Part shown: one piece after another, positions 1 through 9,088 of the stretch
Position numbering within the stretch: the stretch's first letter is position 1
Layout: every line of letters begins with the position of its first letter
Source of the DNA: Metallosphaera cuprina Ar-4
GTDB taxonomy: Archaea; Thermoproteota; Thermoprotei_A; Sulfolobales; Sulfolobaceae
Direction of reading: 5' to 3'
Length of the DNA stretch: 64,000 nt
Assembly: GCF_000204925.1 (NCBI RefSeq)
Contig: NC_015435.1
Location: 186,001-250,000 of the forward strand
Notes under the pieces: generated by a model
Databases searched by the model: none
Seen by the model: only the letters and a program-made list of their open reading frames with translations
Told to the model about the DNA's origin: nothing
Program-made: the position numbers and the translations under genes

Positions 1-1248
1 AGCTCTAATGTCAAATAATCCTGTTTCCTTCAGTAAGTAAAGCCCCCTTAATATATTTTCTCTAGTGCTCTTATGTACCTGTAACTTTTCAAAATTTTCC
101 TCACTTAAGCTATCTATGAATTCGTCTAAGCTATCTATATCTTTAGTATTTGACGAAAAGATTTTTAAGAAATGCGAAGCTTGTTCACTGAAATAAGGAT
201 TTAGTTTATGAATTGCTCTCCTGTTCTCCTTGAAGCTAATATAGAACGGGTTTACGTTAGCCCTAGATTTCCAGTTCCCAGATTGGAGTTCTATTGTCCT
301 CCCTTCAATACTAACCTCCACCTTTACGTCCTGTCTCTTAAGATAATTTATCAATGGGTCTAGGTAAAGTTTAAAGTACGCCTTTGTTATGTCTTCCTCC
401 GTTCTCTCTTTGGCAAACTTGTTAAGCCATTTTACGGTCAATGGGAACAGAATATCCATCTCGATTCCGTTTATCGGTCCGATAAGTTTAGAGAACTCCT
501 CAACTCCTTTTTTTACTTGACTTGATGTTATATCTGGAGGTAGAAAGGAATGATAGTAATCTCCGGTCGCATCAAACACTAGAATTTGCTCATCGTCGGT
601 TGCTGTGAGTAAAGAGGCAATGATGTCTTTCACAAACGACGTCTTACCAGCTCCTGTAGTTCCTATTATAAGTGCGTGGAAGTTAAGCTCATCAGGGGGA
701 ATGCTTACTTTAGCCTCCGAATTGGAGATGTCTAGGAATCCCAGTTTAAGTTTCCCGCGGTTTATGCCCATTGACCTTTCTATCATCTCAGGGAACGGTA
801 TGATTACCGGAGATTGAGGTTCGGGTATTATGTCGGCAGGCACTGGTTCGCCCCTTCCTAATGGATCCAGTCTTGTTAACATTTCACATTTTAGGATCAC
901 GTTTCCAATTAACGTGCCTGGATCTTCATTATCAGCTAATTTTGGGGTTAAGTCTGACGCATTGAACAAAGATGAGGTTATATCGCTTCTTTCATATCCA
1001 GTAACTTGTAGGAGAATGAATTGTAGAGTCCTGATATCTACAGCACCTAGAAGTATCCCCATTCTTCCCAAATACTCGTTATTATAATACGTTTCTGCAT
1101 CAACGACAACGTTGACGTTGAGGTTCTCCTGGTCAATCTTATTAGGCATGAACTTCGAAACTCTTCCTATCATTTTCCCCAGGCTAACTGCCAAAGTTCG
1201 AGCTCTAGCCGATCTCTCCTTTACACCGTTATACAGTTCGTCTATCAA
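1..1248 (-). CDS. HerA/FtsK-family ATPase, partial (runs off the left edge)
   Basis: The gene encodes a DNA-translocating ATPase of the HerA-FtsK superfamily, the usual partner of NurA nucleases in DNA end processing. About 416 residues are visible. The Walker A motif GTTGAGKT ends near residue 203, and a Walker B-like strand (QILVFDATGDYY) follows about 30 residues later. No ATG fits the start. The likely start is a TTG at 1248 that overlaps the nurA-like stop codon (TTGATAG), after the purine-rich sequence GAAGGAATGAG. An in-frame ATG at 1173 is the alternative. The Walker A frame is open from 1248 in every stretch I translated. The tight overlap argues for translational coupling with NurA. 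It does not look like the HerA usually encoded beside mre11-rad50, so it may be a second paralogue. The C-terminus lies outside the window. Confidence 0.82.
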   Translation of the reverse strand, partial: MIDELYNGVKERSARARTLAVSLGKMIGRVSKFMPNKIDQENLNVNVVVDAETYYNNEYLGRMGILLGAVDIRTLQFILLQVTGYERSDITSSLFNASDLTPKLADNEDPGTLIGNVILKCEMLTRLDPLGRGEPVPADIIPEPQSPVIIPFPEMIERSMGINRGKLKLGFLDISNSEAKVSIPPDELNFHALIIGTTGAGKTSFVKDIIASLLTATDDEQILVFDATGDYYHSFLPPDITSSQVKKGVEEFSKLIGPINGIEMDILFPLTVKWLNKFAKERTEEDITKAYFKLYLDPLINYLKRQDVKVEVSIEGRTIELQSGNWKSRANVNPFYISFKENRRAIHKLNPYFSEQASHFLKIFSSNTKDIDSLDEFIDSLSEENFEKLQVHKSTRENILRGLYLLKETGLFDIRA

Positions 1249-2333
1249 GATCTCATTCCTTCTAGTCTGCTGTAAAACGCTGACTGGATCCCATCCCTTA
1301 TAAGCTCTTGTATTAGAAGGTTGAAAGTTGCCTCAGACATCTCCTTAGCCGACTTGTCAGCCAGCGCCAACGGTATAGGTATACCATCTGCTGACATGGG
1401 AATTGAGAGCAGTTCCTCAGGCTTTACGCTATCTTGGGTATATTCTGCTCTTAGAATTGAGAATTTTTTTGTGAAAGGATGGAAAGGAATTACAAGGTAA
1501 CTTGAGGTTATCTCAACGTCTTCTATCTGTCTAGAAACCGGTCCTATAATTAATGGTTTGAATGGCGGTTTAAAATTTTTCTCAATTAGATGTATTATAA
1601 ACGCCTCATCGTTTGAGAAGCTTATAGGATCTATTTTATACTTTATCATAAAATAATTTCTCATTTTTCCTTCCTTTAGAGCATTTAGAAGCGTGGTTGA
1701 AGTGTTTACCCTCTTGACTATACCCACAAAGTTATTTCCTATGATCTTCTTTCTTCTGTCTATCAAATGTCGTACGACAGATTTATCTAAATAGATAAAC
1801 CTAGGGATTAAGGGACCGTCAACCAGAACCAAGGGACTGTTCCTAAATTTACTCAAGCAAGCCGTCTCCAAAGAGAATCTCAATTCCATCTCAAGTCTAG
1901 ACAGGTCTACCTGAAAAGATCCTTCGTTCATCGGTAGTTTTGTAATGAGTGGGTGAAGTAGAAAGTCCTCTATTCTTCCTGTAGAAGCGTATGGCGTAGC
2001 TAATGCTATAAAGGGTTCGTTAAGTTCTAAGCTCATTTCCTCGTTAAATGAAGGAAACATCCCTTTAATTCCCTTTGTGCTTGAAAAGGCTGAGACTGAG
2101 CTTAGCGAAACTATTCCTTGAGAGAAAACGTGACTCCTACTGCTCCCATCAATAGCTACCATCTCCTTTTCTATTTGTGGGATCTCGTTTACAGTTCTAA
2201 TCAACTCAGTCTCATCTTGAACGTGTTCAATTTCTAAAGGTAGTTCTAAGGAAGGTGGGTTTTCCAGATGGAAAATAATATATCTACTCACAAGGTAATT
2301 CAGTAATCTTGTGAGCCCACCTTCCATTACCAT
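1245..2333 (-). CDS. NurA-like nuclease domain protein
   Basis: This is a 362-residue NurA-domain protein. NurA enzymes are manganese-dependent 5'-3' nucleases that work with HerA on DNA ends. Visible family motifs are VAIDGSSR (Asp62), a helix with RLEMELRFSLE near 146-156, LVLVDGPL (Asp172), GIVKRV (Lys207) and a final block DGIPIPLALAD (316-325). In classical NurA the final block normally carries a Tyr and a His; here I see Ile and Asp, so activity may differ. The ATG at 2333 lies 26 bases downstream of a TATA-like GTTTAAATATT (2354-2364), which fits a leaderless start. The gene overlaps the HerA-like ATPase by four bases. The family assignment comes from motifs and the HerA neighbour. Confidence 0.82.
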   Translation of the reverse strand: MVMEGGLTRLLNYLVSRYIIFHLENPPSLELPLEIEHVQDETELIRTVNEIPQIEKEMVAIDGSSRSHVFSQGIVSLSSVSAFSSTKGIKGMFPSFNEEMSLELNEPFIALATPYASTGRIEDFLLHPLITKLPMNEGSFQVDLSRLEMELRFSLETACLSKFRNSPLVLVDGPLIPRFIYLDKSVVRHLIDRRKKIIGNNFVGIVKRVNTSTTLLNALKEGKMRNYFMIKYKIDPISFSNDEAFIIHLIEKNFKPPFKPLIIGPVSRQIEDVEITSSYLVIPFHPFTKKFSILRAEYTQDSVKPEELLSIPMSADGIPIPLALADKSAKEMSEATFNLLIQELIRDGIQSAFYSRLEGMRS

Positions 2334-2353
2334 ATTACGATATTAACAAATGT

Positions 2354-2364
2354 AGAATATTTAA
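2354..2364 (-). promoter_or_regulatory. TATA box of the nurA-herA-like operon
   Basis: AATATTTAAAC on the plus strand reads GTTTAAATATT on the coding strand. Its centre lies about 26 bases upstream of the ATG at 2333, the spacing expected for leaderless archaeal transcripts. This fixes the NurA start. Confidence 0.55.
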
Positions 2365-2377
2365 ACATAATGTACTC

Positions 2378-3682
2378 TTAAGCTTTCAGTAATTGCCTAA
2401 CTGCGACAGTAAGAGGATCCCAGACCTGCGATATCGCTGGTAAGTAACCCAATTCCGCGAAGAACATCTCCTCGATAGTGGTTCTCTTTGATATAGCGAT
2501 GGACACAGCGTCTAGTCTCCCTAGCACCTCCTCACCTCCAATTATTTGACCTCCAATGATTCTCCGTTGAGTTTCGTCCGCTATTAGTTTAACATAAATG
2601 TCTTTAGCTCCTGGATAGTATCTAGCCCTGCTTTTAGCCTTGATAGTAGCTGATATTGGTCTTAACCCGCTTTTAATTGCCTCACTCTCGTTTAGTCCAA
2701 CTTTACCAATGAACATGTCTTTATACTTAGTGATCATGTTGCCAACAGTTCCAGGAAATAGAGTTTCCTTCCCTCCTATATTGCTCCCAGCGACGAATCC
2801 CATCTTGTTGGCGACCGGTGCGAAAGGCATCCACACTTCTCCCCCTGATACTATATGTTTAGTTTCAGCAATGTCTCCAGCTGCATATACATGGGATATA
2901 GAGGTCTGCATTGTCGGCTTAGTCTTTATAGCTCCAGTTTTTCCTATCTCCAGTTGGTTTTGAAACAAGGCGACGTTAGGAAACACACCTAGAGCCAAAA
3001 CAACTCCGTCCACATCGTATTTCCCTTTGTCTGTAACTATGGTGCCCTCATTGATCTCCTCTACCTCTTCATTTAAATGAAGTTCAACGTCCTGTTTTAT
3101 CATATTCGTAACAATTTCACCCATATCCTGGTCTAGCATCTTGTTCAGAACTTGATTCCCTCTATGTATTAGGAGCACTTTCTTACCTATTGTAGTTAAC
3201 GCCTCCGCCACTTCTACACCTAATATACCACCACCTATGATGGCTATCCTGTTCATAGACCAGAGCTCTTTTCTAATATGCTGAGCCTGTGCTGGATGAT
3301 GTATGTAAAAAACTCTTTCCCAGTTTACATTAGGAATTCTCTTAGGCTTAGCCCCCATAGAAATTACCAGCCAGTCGTATTCTAGGAGCTTTCCAGAATC
3401 TAGCTTCACTTCCCTTCGGCTCAGATCCACGTCTTTTACTGCGGTGTTGATCATCACTTCTATTTTTCTCTCCGTCTCGAAGAATGAGGGAGTATAAGTC
3501 ATGAATAGACTTTCGTTGTCGAATAGTCCTTCGATATAGTATGGTATGCCACATGGTGCATGACTGACCATTTTCGTCTCTTCAATAACCGTTATTTTTA
3601 AGTCAGGCCTGATTCTCCTAGCCCTTGACGCAGCACTCATTCCGGCTGCACCGCCTCCCAACACTACGAGAGTCTCAACCAT
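2378..3682 (-). CDS. FAD-dependent NADH oxidase / CoA-disulfide reductase family protein
   Basis: This 434-residue flavoprotein belongs to the single-cysteine branch of the pyridine nucleotide-disulfide oxidoreductases. The N-terminal FAD motif is GGGAAGMSAA (9-18). The redox-active cysteine is Cys44 in SHAPCGIPYY, the hallmark of CoA-disulfide reductases and NADH oxidases. A second Rossmann motif GGGILGVEVAEAL binds NAD(P)H, and YAAGDIAE is the FAD-binding ATG-like motif. The C-terminal dimerisation domain is present. Members reduce CoA disulfides, polysulfide or oxygen with NAD(P)H. Which substrate is used cannot be told from sequence. The gene is monocistronic, downstream of nothing on its strand and 45 bases before nurA-like. 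Confidence 0.88.
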   Translation of the reverse strand: MVETLVVLGGGAAGMSAASRARRIRPDLKITVIEETKMVSHAPCGIPYYIEGLFDNESLFMTYTPSFFETERKIEVMINTAVKDVDLSRREVKLDSGKLLEYDWLVISMGAKPKRIPNVNWERVFYIHHPAQAQHIRKELWSMNRIAIIGGGILGVEVAEALTTIGKKVLLIHRGNQVLNKMLDQDMGEIVTNMIKQDVELHLNEEVEEINEGTIVTDKGKYDVDGVVLALGVFPNVALFQNQLEIGKTGAIKTKPTMQTSISHVYAAGDIAETKHIVSGGEVWMPFAPVANKMGFVAGSNIGGKETLFPGTVGNMITKYKDMFIGKVGLNESEAIKSGLRPISATIKAKSRARYYPGAKDIYVKLIADETQRRIIGGQIIGGEEVLGRLDAVSIAISKRTTIEEMFFAELGYLPAISQVWDPLTVAVRQLLKA

Positions 3683-3733
3683 AATTACTTGAACTAAGTC
3701 AAGCCTTTTATCTATAGATGTATAACTAATTGC

Positions 3734-4171
3734 ATGAAGTCTTTAGAAAGGATGAAGGAAGTTTCGAACCAGTTAGATTCGATGAGCTATACAGGATTGA
3801 GTGTAGCCGAGCAGGGAATGATGTCTTTCCTTAAGGTTCAGCTAAGAAGGATTCTAGAGTCTGCCCAGAGACTTCAAGCTAACTTAGATCAGAAATCTTG
3901 GGAAGAAGTATTAGTTAATTTCATGGCTACGGTTCAGAGGGCTAACCTACTGTACGCTTACTTAATGCAACCGAGCGTACTCAGCACTGTTATGTCAGGA
4001 AAAGTGTGGGAAGTATCAGAGACGGTGTTAGAGGCAATCTTTGATCTTATGGCCGAGTCCATTTCCATTATGAGAAGAAGTCTAAAGGAGATGAATATCG
4101 ACTCGTTAACTCTATCGTTAAACTCCTCCCCTCCCTCTTTCAATATATCGGTGGCAATGAAAGGGACTTAA
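3734..4171 (+). CDS. Conserved-looking helical protein of unknown function
   Basis: I do not recognise this 145-residue protein. It is mostly predicted helix with no signal peptide or membrane segment, is rich in Met, Ser and Leu, and ends in a short strand-like tail (SFNISVAMKGT). The ATG at 3734 is preceded by CTTTTATC around 3704-3712, a TATA-like element at leaderless distance. It is divergent from the flavoprotein gene at 3682. Codon use resembles its neighbours, so I take it to be a real gene. Confidence 0.6.
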   Translation: MKSLERMKEVSNQLDSMSYTGLSVAEQGMMSFLKVQLRRILESAQRLQANLDQKSWEEVLVNFMATVQRANLLYAYLMQPSVLSTVMSGKVWEVSETVLEAIFDLMAESISIMRRSLKEMNIDSLTLSLNSSPPSFNISVAMKGT

Positions 4172-4340
4172 AGTCTTAATGCATTATGTTTTTCCTCTAC
4201 ACGTTAGAGCATTTCTTAATCTGACCTCTCCTGGCTTTTTGAAACTGTTTTTATACACAATCCTGCTAAAGGCCACCCCTTATTAACGTCAAGCTTAAAA
4301 CTGTATATTATTTTGACACTCGATTTTAGAGTGATATATA

Positions 4341-5741
4341 ATGCTAAGGGTATTCAATACGCTAGGCAGGAGAATCGACAGCTTCATCCCTAACGAACCA
4401 CATTCGGTGAGGATGTACGTATGCGGTCCAACAGTTTACGACGAGGTGCACATAGGTCACGGAAGGACATTCGTCTCTTTTGACGCAATTAGCAGGTATC
4501 TTAGATTGAAGGGTTTCAACGTCATAAGGGTTCAGAACATAACCGACATAGATGATAAAATCATCAACAAGGCTAAGTCTGTCGGGAAGTCCTGGAACGA
4601 AGTTTCAGAATACTATACAAAGAGTTACCTTGAAATGATTAATTTACTGAAAGTTAAGATAGATATTCATCCGAAAGTTTCATCTCATATCAAAGAGATA
4701 ATTGATTTTGTGCAGGGATTAATAGATAGAGGTCACGCTTATGTAGCAAACGGGAGCGTTTACTTTGACGTTGACACCTACCCGAAATACGGTGAACTGT
4801 CTAACATAAGAAAGGAAGAGTGGGATCAAGGAGAAGAAATAGTCAAGGAGAAGAAAAACCCTTACGACTTCGCACTTTGGAAGGCATATAAACCTGGAGA
4901 ACCTTTTTGGGATTCGCCCTGGGGAAAGGGAAGACCAGGATGGCATATAGAGTGTTCAACTATGTCAACGAGATACCTGGGAACTAAGATAGATATTCAC
5001 GGTGGGGGGATAGATCTCGTTTTTCCTCATCATGAAAACGAGAGAGCTCAAACCGAGTCTATAACAAACGACACCTGGGTGAAATATTGGATGCACGTTG
5101 CCTTCCTTACAATAAAGAAGGAAAAGATGTCTAAGTCTAAAGGTAACATAATCCCGCTGAAGGAAGCTATCGCAAAATACGGCCCTTCAACCCTGAGGTA
5201 TTGGTTTCTCTCATCTCATTATAGGAATCCAATAGAGTATAGCGACGATGTACTTGAGCAAAGTGCCAAATCCCTCCAAAGATTAAAAGATGCCGTATCC
5301 ATTCTTAGGAAGATTATCCTAGAAGGACCACAACATTACGCTAAAGAGTCCGAAATCAAGACCCAAGCGGAAATCTTTGGTGCAATATTGAACTTTGACA
5401 ACGCAATGGAAGACGACTTTAATACAGCTAATGCTTTGACAGCTATTCATGAGTTAGCATCAATTGTATTTACAAAACTTCAGTACAGCCAAGACGTTTT
5501 AGGTGCAATAATGGCGCTAGACGGATTTAGAAAGTTCAATGATGTGTTTGCGGTAATGGATGAGGAGTTTTCCAGCGAGATGGACAGGATTTCATCCATA
5601 ATAAACTCTGTAATAGAAATAAGGAATTATCTTAGAGAGAGGCAAATGTATGAGCTTTCTGACAAAATAAGGGAGTCTCTGATGAAGGCTGGTATAAAGG
5701 TATTAGACTCAAAAGAAGGTTCTACCTGGAGATTTCAGTGA
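4341..5741 (+). CDS. cysS: Cysteinyl-tRNA synthetase
   Basis: This class I synthetase charges tRNA-Cys with cysteine and ATP in the cytosol. It is 466 residues, the usual length. The first zinc ligand sits in [10 protein letters not shown] (near residue 28), followed by the HIGH motif (HIGHGRTF, near 39-46), zinc ligands in WHIECSTMS and [15 protein letters not shown], and the KMSKS loop (KMSKSKGN) near 270. A DALR-type helical domain follows. The upstream region has TATATTATTTT near 4303-4313, about 30 bases before the ATG. The last 20 bases overlap the convergent Nudix gene. Confidence 0.97.
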   Translation: MLRVFNTLGRRIDSFIPNEPHSVRMYVCGPTVYDEVHIGHGRTFVSFDAISRYLRLKGFNVIRVQNITDIDDKIINKAKSVGKSWNEVSEYYTKSYLEMINLLKVKIDIHPKVSSHIKEIIDFVQGLIDRGHAYVANGSVYFDVDTYPKYGELSNIRKEEWDQGEEIVKEKKNPYDFALWKAYKPGEPFWDSPWGKGRPGWHIECSTMSTRYLGTKIDIHGGGIDLVFPHHENERAQTESITNDTWVKYWMHVAFLTIKKEKMSKSKGNIIPLKEAIAKYGPSTLRYWFLSSHYRNPIEYSDDVLEQSAKSLQRLKDAVSILRKIILEGPQHYAKESEIKTQAEIFGAILNFDNAMEDDFNTANALTAIHELASIVFTKLQYSQDVLGAIMALDGFRKFNDVFAVMDEEFSSEMDRISSIINSVIEIRNYLRERQMYELSDKIRESLMKAGIKVLDSKEGSTWRFQ

Positions 5742-6147
5742 TAGTGTATGGCATTCTCTCCCCTTTCCAGAATCTATCTAGCATCTCTAATGTAGTGGAG
5801 CTCAAATCTAATTTCATAACTTCATCTCTGGAGAAGAACCTGGCATCGGCGGCATCAGAGGAGGCTCTGATCGTTCCTTCTTTGATTTGACAAATAAAGT
5901 CAAGGATTACATAATGATAACCTTCTCTTACAACCTCGATTATACCCATGATAGTTCTAGGCTCTACTACTAAACCCGTTTCCTCCCGGGTTTCTCGTAT
6001 TACGGCATCGCGTAATGTTTCACCATATTCTACTTTGCCACCTGGAATGGCCCACTTATCCTGGTTAGGTGGATGAGATCTCTTAACCAAAAGAACAGTC
6101 TCTCCATTGAAGATAACAGAACCTACGGCAACTAAGGGTCTCTCCAT
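5722..6147 (-). CDS. Nudix hydrolase
   Basis: This 141-residue single-domain Nudix protein hydrolyses nucleoside diphosphates linked to another group. The Nudix box spans about residues 35-59: GGKVEYGE, then REXREETGLV (REEXGU core). The N-terminus ([19 protein letters not shown]) is the standard first strand. It resembles the ADP-ribose pyrophosphatase/MutT-like subgroup, but the substrate cannot be assigned. It converges on cysS with a 20-base overlap. Confidence 0.9.
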   Translation of the reverse strand: MERPLVAVGSVIFNGETVLLVKRSHPPNQDKWAIPGGKVEYGETLRDAVIRETREETGLVVEPRTIMGIIEVVREGYHYVILDFICQIKEGTIRASSDAADARFFSRDEVMKLDLSSTTLEMLDRFWKGERMPYTITEISR

Positions 6148-6197
6148 AACTTTAGGTTAGGATAAAAGTTATTAAATCAACGCGTTCTTCTATACTG

Positions 6198-7457
6198 ATG
6201 ACGCGATTAAGGATCGCAATAGCAATAGTGCTGGCCTTATTCCTATTAGGCCTCTCTGGCTCAACTTTCTATAGCTTACCTTTTTATCCACAAGGAAATC
6301 AATATATTCAATACTCGGTTCCGACTGAAATGAAGTATACCCTAAATGTGTATAATGCGACGTCTAACCACAACTCCTCTGCTTTATCCCTTATAGAGAG
6401 AGCAATCATAAACTATAACGTCAGATCAATAAACGGCACATGGGTTAACGTTTTGGTTACATCAAACTATACAAAAGTAAATAACATATCATTTATTTCT
6501 TCTGGGAATTTTACAATAAATTACGCTTTGTCTCCATTAAACTTGGATTATCCATATCTTTTCCCTGGTTTTCTATCTAACTCCACATCGTACGCAATCA
6601 AGTCGAATTCCACAACGTTAATCCTATCATTTGTAAACATGACTAATGTCAGTGGGGTTTCAACATTTATTTATAAGGAATTATCTCCAACCTCTCTGAC
6701 TCTCGCTATACTGCCTAACGGCGTAGTTAGCTCCTTAAATCAAACTAGTTCTGGGTTAACCTTCAACATGAACCTATTAAGTTATCAAAACTCATCATAT
6801 CTAAAGTCAATGAACTTTACTAATAGACCAGGGTATCTATACGTAAACTTAACTTTTTCAAGGTTCTCTATGACGTACCAACCTTCTGGATACTTGGAGT
6901 ACGTCTATCCGTCTTTATTGCCAGGAAACATTCTCCTGATGAGCGTTTATAATATACAGTTCTATCAAGGTGCCAAAGTTGGAGGATATGATATAATAAA
7001 TTCCCAACCTGTGAATTTCATAATAAATGTCGGTTCACCTAATGAACTGGTAACTAATTTCGTATCGATTAAAAACAATACGGCTTATTGGAACTCCTCA
7101 ACTTTTCAGTTTGTGGGTAACGTTACTAAGAATATACAGGGTACTACATATAATCTCCAGGAATATAGCAATATCCTTGTTAGAAATAACGTTACTGTCT
7201 CTAAGACCATATTGTATGTAGAGAAGAACATGATTGTAGAAGAGGATTATAATCAGACTATTCCTAGCGTATTAAGTTATAAACTGGAACTTATTAACTC
7301 CTCATACATCAACCCTGACACTAGTTTTCCTGACCTTACAGGTTACTTTAACTCAACTTTACCATTTAAAGCGATAAATCCGTCTGGATCGTTTACCATA
7401 GCAGTGATTGTTACGTTAGTCGTGGTGGCAATTCTTGTAATTTTGCACAGGAGATAA
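6198..7457 (+). CDS. Exported, membrane-anchored, heavily N-glycosylated protein
   Basis: The 419-residue product has an N-terminal hydrophobic segment (residues 5-25) and a C-terminal membrane helix (about 398-416) followed by a short basic tail (HRR). Between them lies a Ser/Asn/Thr/Tyr-rich extracellular domain with about twenty N-X-S/T sequons. This is the layout of Sulfolobales cell-surface glycoproteins anchored under the S-layer. I see no enzymatic motif and no cysteine. A TATA-like ATAAAAGTTATTAAA (6160-6175) lies at leaderless distance. The function is unknown. Confidence 0.72.
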   Translation: MTRLRIAIAIVLALFLLGLSGSTFYSLPFYPQGNQYIQYSVPTEMKYTLNVYNATSNHNSSALSLIERAIINYNVRSINGTWVNVLVTSNYTKVNNISFISSGNFTINYALSPLNLDYPYLFPGFLSNSTSYAIKSNSTTLILSFVNMTNVSGVSTFIYKELSPTSLTLAILPNGVVSSLNQTSSGLTFNMNLLSYQNSSYLKSMNFTNRPGYLYVNLTFSRFSMTYQPSGYLEYVYPSLLPGNILLMSVYNIQFYQGAKVGGYDIINSQPVNFIINVGSPNELVTNFVSIKNNTAYWNSSTFQFVGNVTKNIQGTTYNLQEYSNILVRNNVTVSKTILYVEKNMIVEEDYNQTIPSVLSYKLELINSSYINPDTSFPDLTGYFNSTLPFKAINPSGSFTIAVIVTLVVVAILVILHRR

Positions 7458-7496
7458 TGGGTGTACTTAAGCAATTTAAGCAAATCAGCCGAAAAA

Positions 7497-7510
7497 TTTT
7501 TTAATAAAAC
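7497..7510 (+). promoter_or_regulatory. TATA box of gdhA
   Basis: TTTTTTAATAAAAC lies about 25 bases upstream of the gdhA ATG, consistent with a strong promoter and a leaderless mRNA. Confidence 0.6.
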
Positions 7511-7527
7511 TTCATGATTAAATATTA

Positions 7528-8793
7528 ATGACGTCGGTAGAAGAAGTTTTAACTTCGAATTTATACACTCAACAGACTAAAAAACTTTATAAAATAGGAG
7601 AGATTCTAGGATTACACGAAGACCAGCTGACAGCCCTCTCTACCCCTGAAAGGGTTATACAGGTTAAGATTCAGATCAAAGGAAAGGACGGTCTGATAAA
7701 GACGTTCACTGGCTGGAGATCCCAGCACAACAGCGCGTTGGGTCCTTACAAGGGTGGAGTCAGATTTCATCCTAATGTAACTCAAGATGAGGTAATAGCT
7801 CTATCAATGATAATGACTTGGAAGAACTCTTTACTTCAACTTCCTTATGGCGGCGGTAAGGCTGGAGTGAGAGTTGACCCTAAAAGTCTAAGTAAAGAGG
7901 AGTTAGAGCAGCTCTCTAGGAACTTCATAGACGCTATTTATAAGTACATCGGAAGCAACATAGACGTTCCTGCCCCAGACGTTAACACTGACTCACAGAT
8001 CATGTCGTGGTTCTTAGACGAATATACTAAGATCTCAGGAAAGATAGATCCTGCTACGTTTACTGGTAAGCCAGTGGATCTTGGAGGGTTAAGCGTCAGA
8101 GAGTTCAGTACAGGGTTAGGAGTAGTTCATACCTCTAAACTGGCTGCAGAGAAGTTCTTAGGAGGATTAGAGGGGAGAAGAGTTATAATTCAAGGTTTTG
8201 GAAATCTTGGAAGTTACGCGATGAAATTCTTCGAGGAAAATGGAGCTTTAGTTATTGGAGTCAGCGACTCAAAGGGAGGGGTAATTGATCCTAATGGACT
8301 CAATTATTCTAAACTTGAGGAGGTTAAGAAAACTACGGGTTCTGTTGTTAACTATCCATCTGGTAAAAAGGTATCGAATGATGAACTAATAATTAGCGAA
8401 TGTGACATACTAGTCCCTGCGGCCCTAGAGAACGTCATACATAAGTTTAACGCGCCTAAAGTCAAAGCCAAATTGATAGTAGAAGGGGCTAACGGACCTC
8501 TAACAGCAGATGCAGATAGTATCCTCAAGGAGAGGCAGATACCAGTTGTCCCTGACATACTCGCCAACTCCGGAGGTGTTGTAGGAAGTTACGTAGAATG
8601 GGCAAACAACAGGATGGGAGAAATAATAAACGAAGAGGACGCCAAGAAGCTTATTTTGGCCAGGATGGAGAAGGCTTTCAATGAGGTTTACAATAAATAT
8701 AACTCCCTAGGTGACCAGGACTTAAGGACTGCGGCAATGGTAGTAGCTGTGGAGAGAGTTATAAGGGCCATGAAGGTCAGAGGTCTCATCTGA
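7528..8793 (+). CDS. gdhA: Glutamate dehydrogenase
   Basis: This enzyme interconverts glutamate and 2-oxoglutarate plus ammonium using NAD(P), linking nitrogen and carbon metabolism. At 421 residues it is the usual length of archaeal hexameric GDH. It has the substrate-binding GGVRFHP (76-82), the catalytic-lysine motif [10 protein letters not shown] (Lys111), PAPDVNT, and a nucleotide-binding GFGNLGSYA in the C-terminal Rossmann domain. [13 protein letters not shown]-type sequence near the end is also typical (here [13 protein letters not shown]). It is a single-gene unit with its own promoter. Confidence 0.97.
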   Translation: MTSVEEVLTSNLYTQQTKKLYKIGEILGLHEDQLTALSTPERVIQVKIQIKGKDGLIKTFTGWRSQHNSALGPYKGGVRFHPNVTQDEVIALSMIMTWKNSLLQLPYGGGKAGVRVDPKSLSKEELEQLSRNFIDAIYKYIGSNIDVPAPDVNTDSQIMSWFLDEYTKISGKIDPATFTGKPVDLGGLSVREFSTGLGVVHTSKLAAEKFLGGLEGRRVIIQGFGNLGSYAMKFFEENGALVIGVSDSKGGVIDPNGLNYSKLEEVKKTTGSVVNYPSGKKVSNDELIISECDILVPAALENVIHKFNAPKVKAKLIVEGANGPLTADADSILKERQIPVVPDILANSGGVVGSYVEWANNRMGEIINEEDAKKLILARMEKAFNEVYNKYNSLGDQDLRTAAMVVAVERVIRAMKVRGLI

Positions 8794-8809
8794 GCCATAT
8801 TTTCGAGCT

Positions 8810-9082
8810 TTATGCGAACTGAAGCAAGAAAATTGTGACCAAAACCAAGGTTATTACTAATGCGACTATAATCATCCATTTTTCAATTTTCTTAGATGTC
8901 CCAAATATTATTGGTACAGGCCCTATGAAGATTACCCCTCCAACTTCTGTCTTTCTTTCCTCCTCTTCAGGTTTCTCCTCCCTCCTCTTCTCCACAGATT
9001 TAATCATTGCAAGTATTATATCAAGAAATACAAGTGAGAAGCCTAGAAATATGAATATAAAGGCTAAGTTAACTAAGTTCAT
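8810..9082 (-). CDS. Small membrane protein of the DUF131/TIGR00304 family
   Basis: This 90-residue protein has two membrane helices (about 5-25 and 67-88) separated by a charged segment rich in Glu/Lys/Arg and by the family signature GGVIFIGPVPIIFG. The family is widespread in archaea and has no known function. It starts 7 bases after the stop of the ATPase gene, so the two are probably co-transcribed. Confidence 0.75.
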   Translation of the reverse strand: MNLVNLAFIFIFLGFSLVFLDIILAMIKSVEKRREEKPEEEERKTEVGGVIFIGPVPIIFGTSKKIEKWMIIVALVITLVLVTIFLLQFA

Positions 9083-9088
9083 AAATTA

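Noticed and set aside
1254-1256. ATG as the start of the HerA-like gene
   Set aside because: It is in the nurA-like reading frame (its last Met), not in the frame that carries the Walker A motif.
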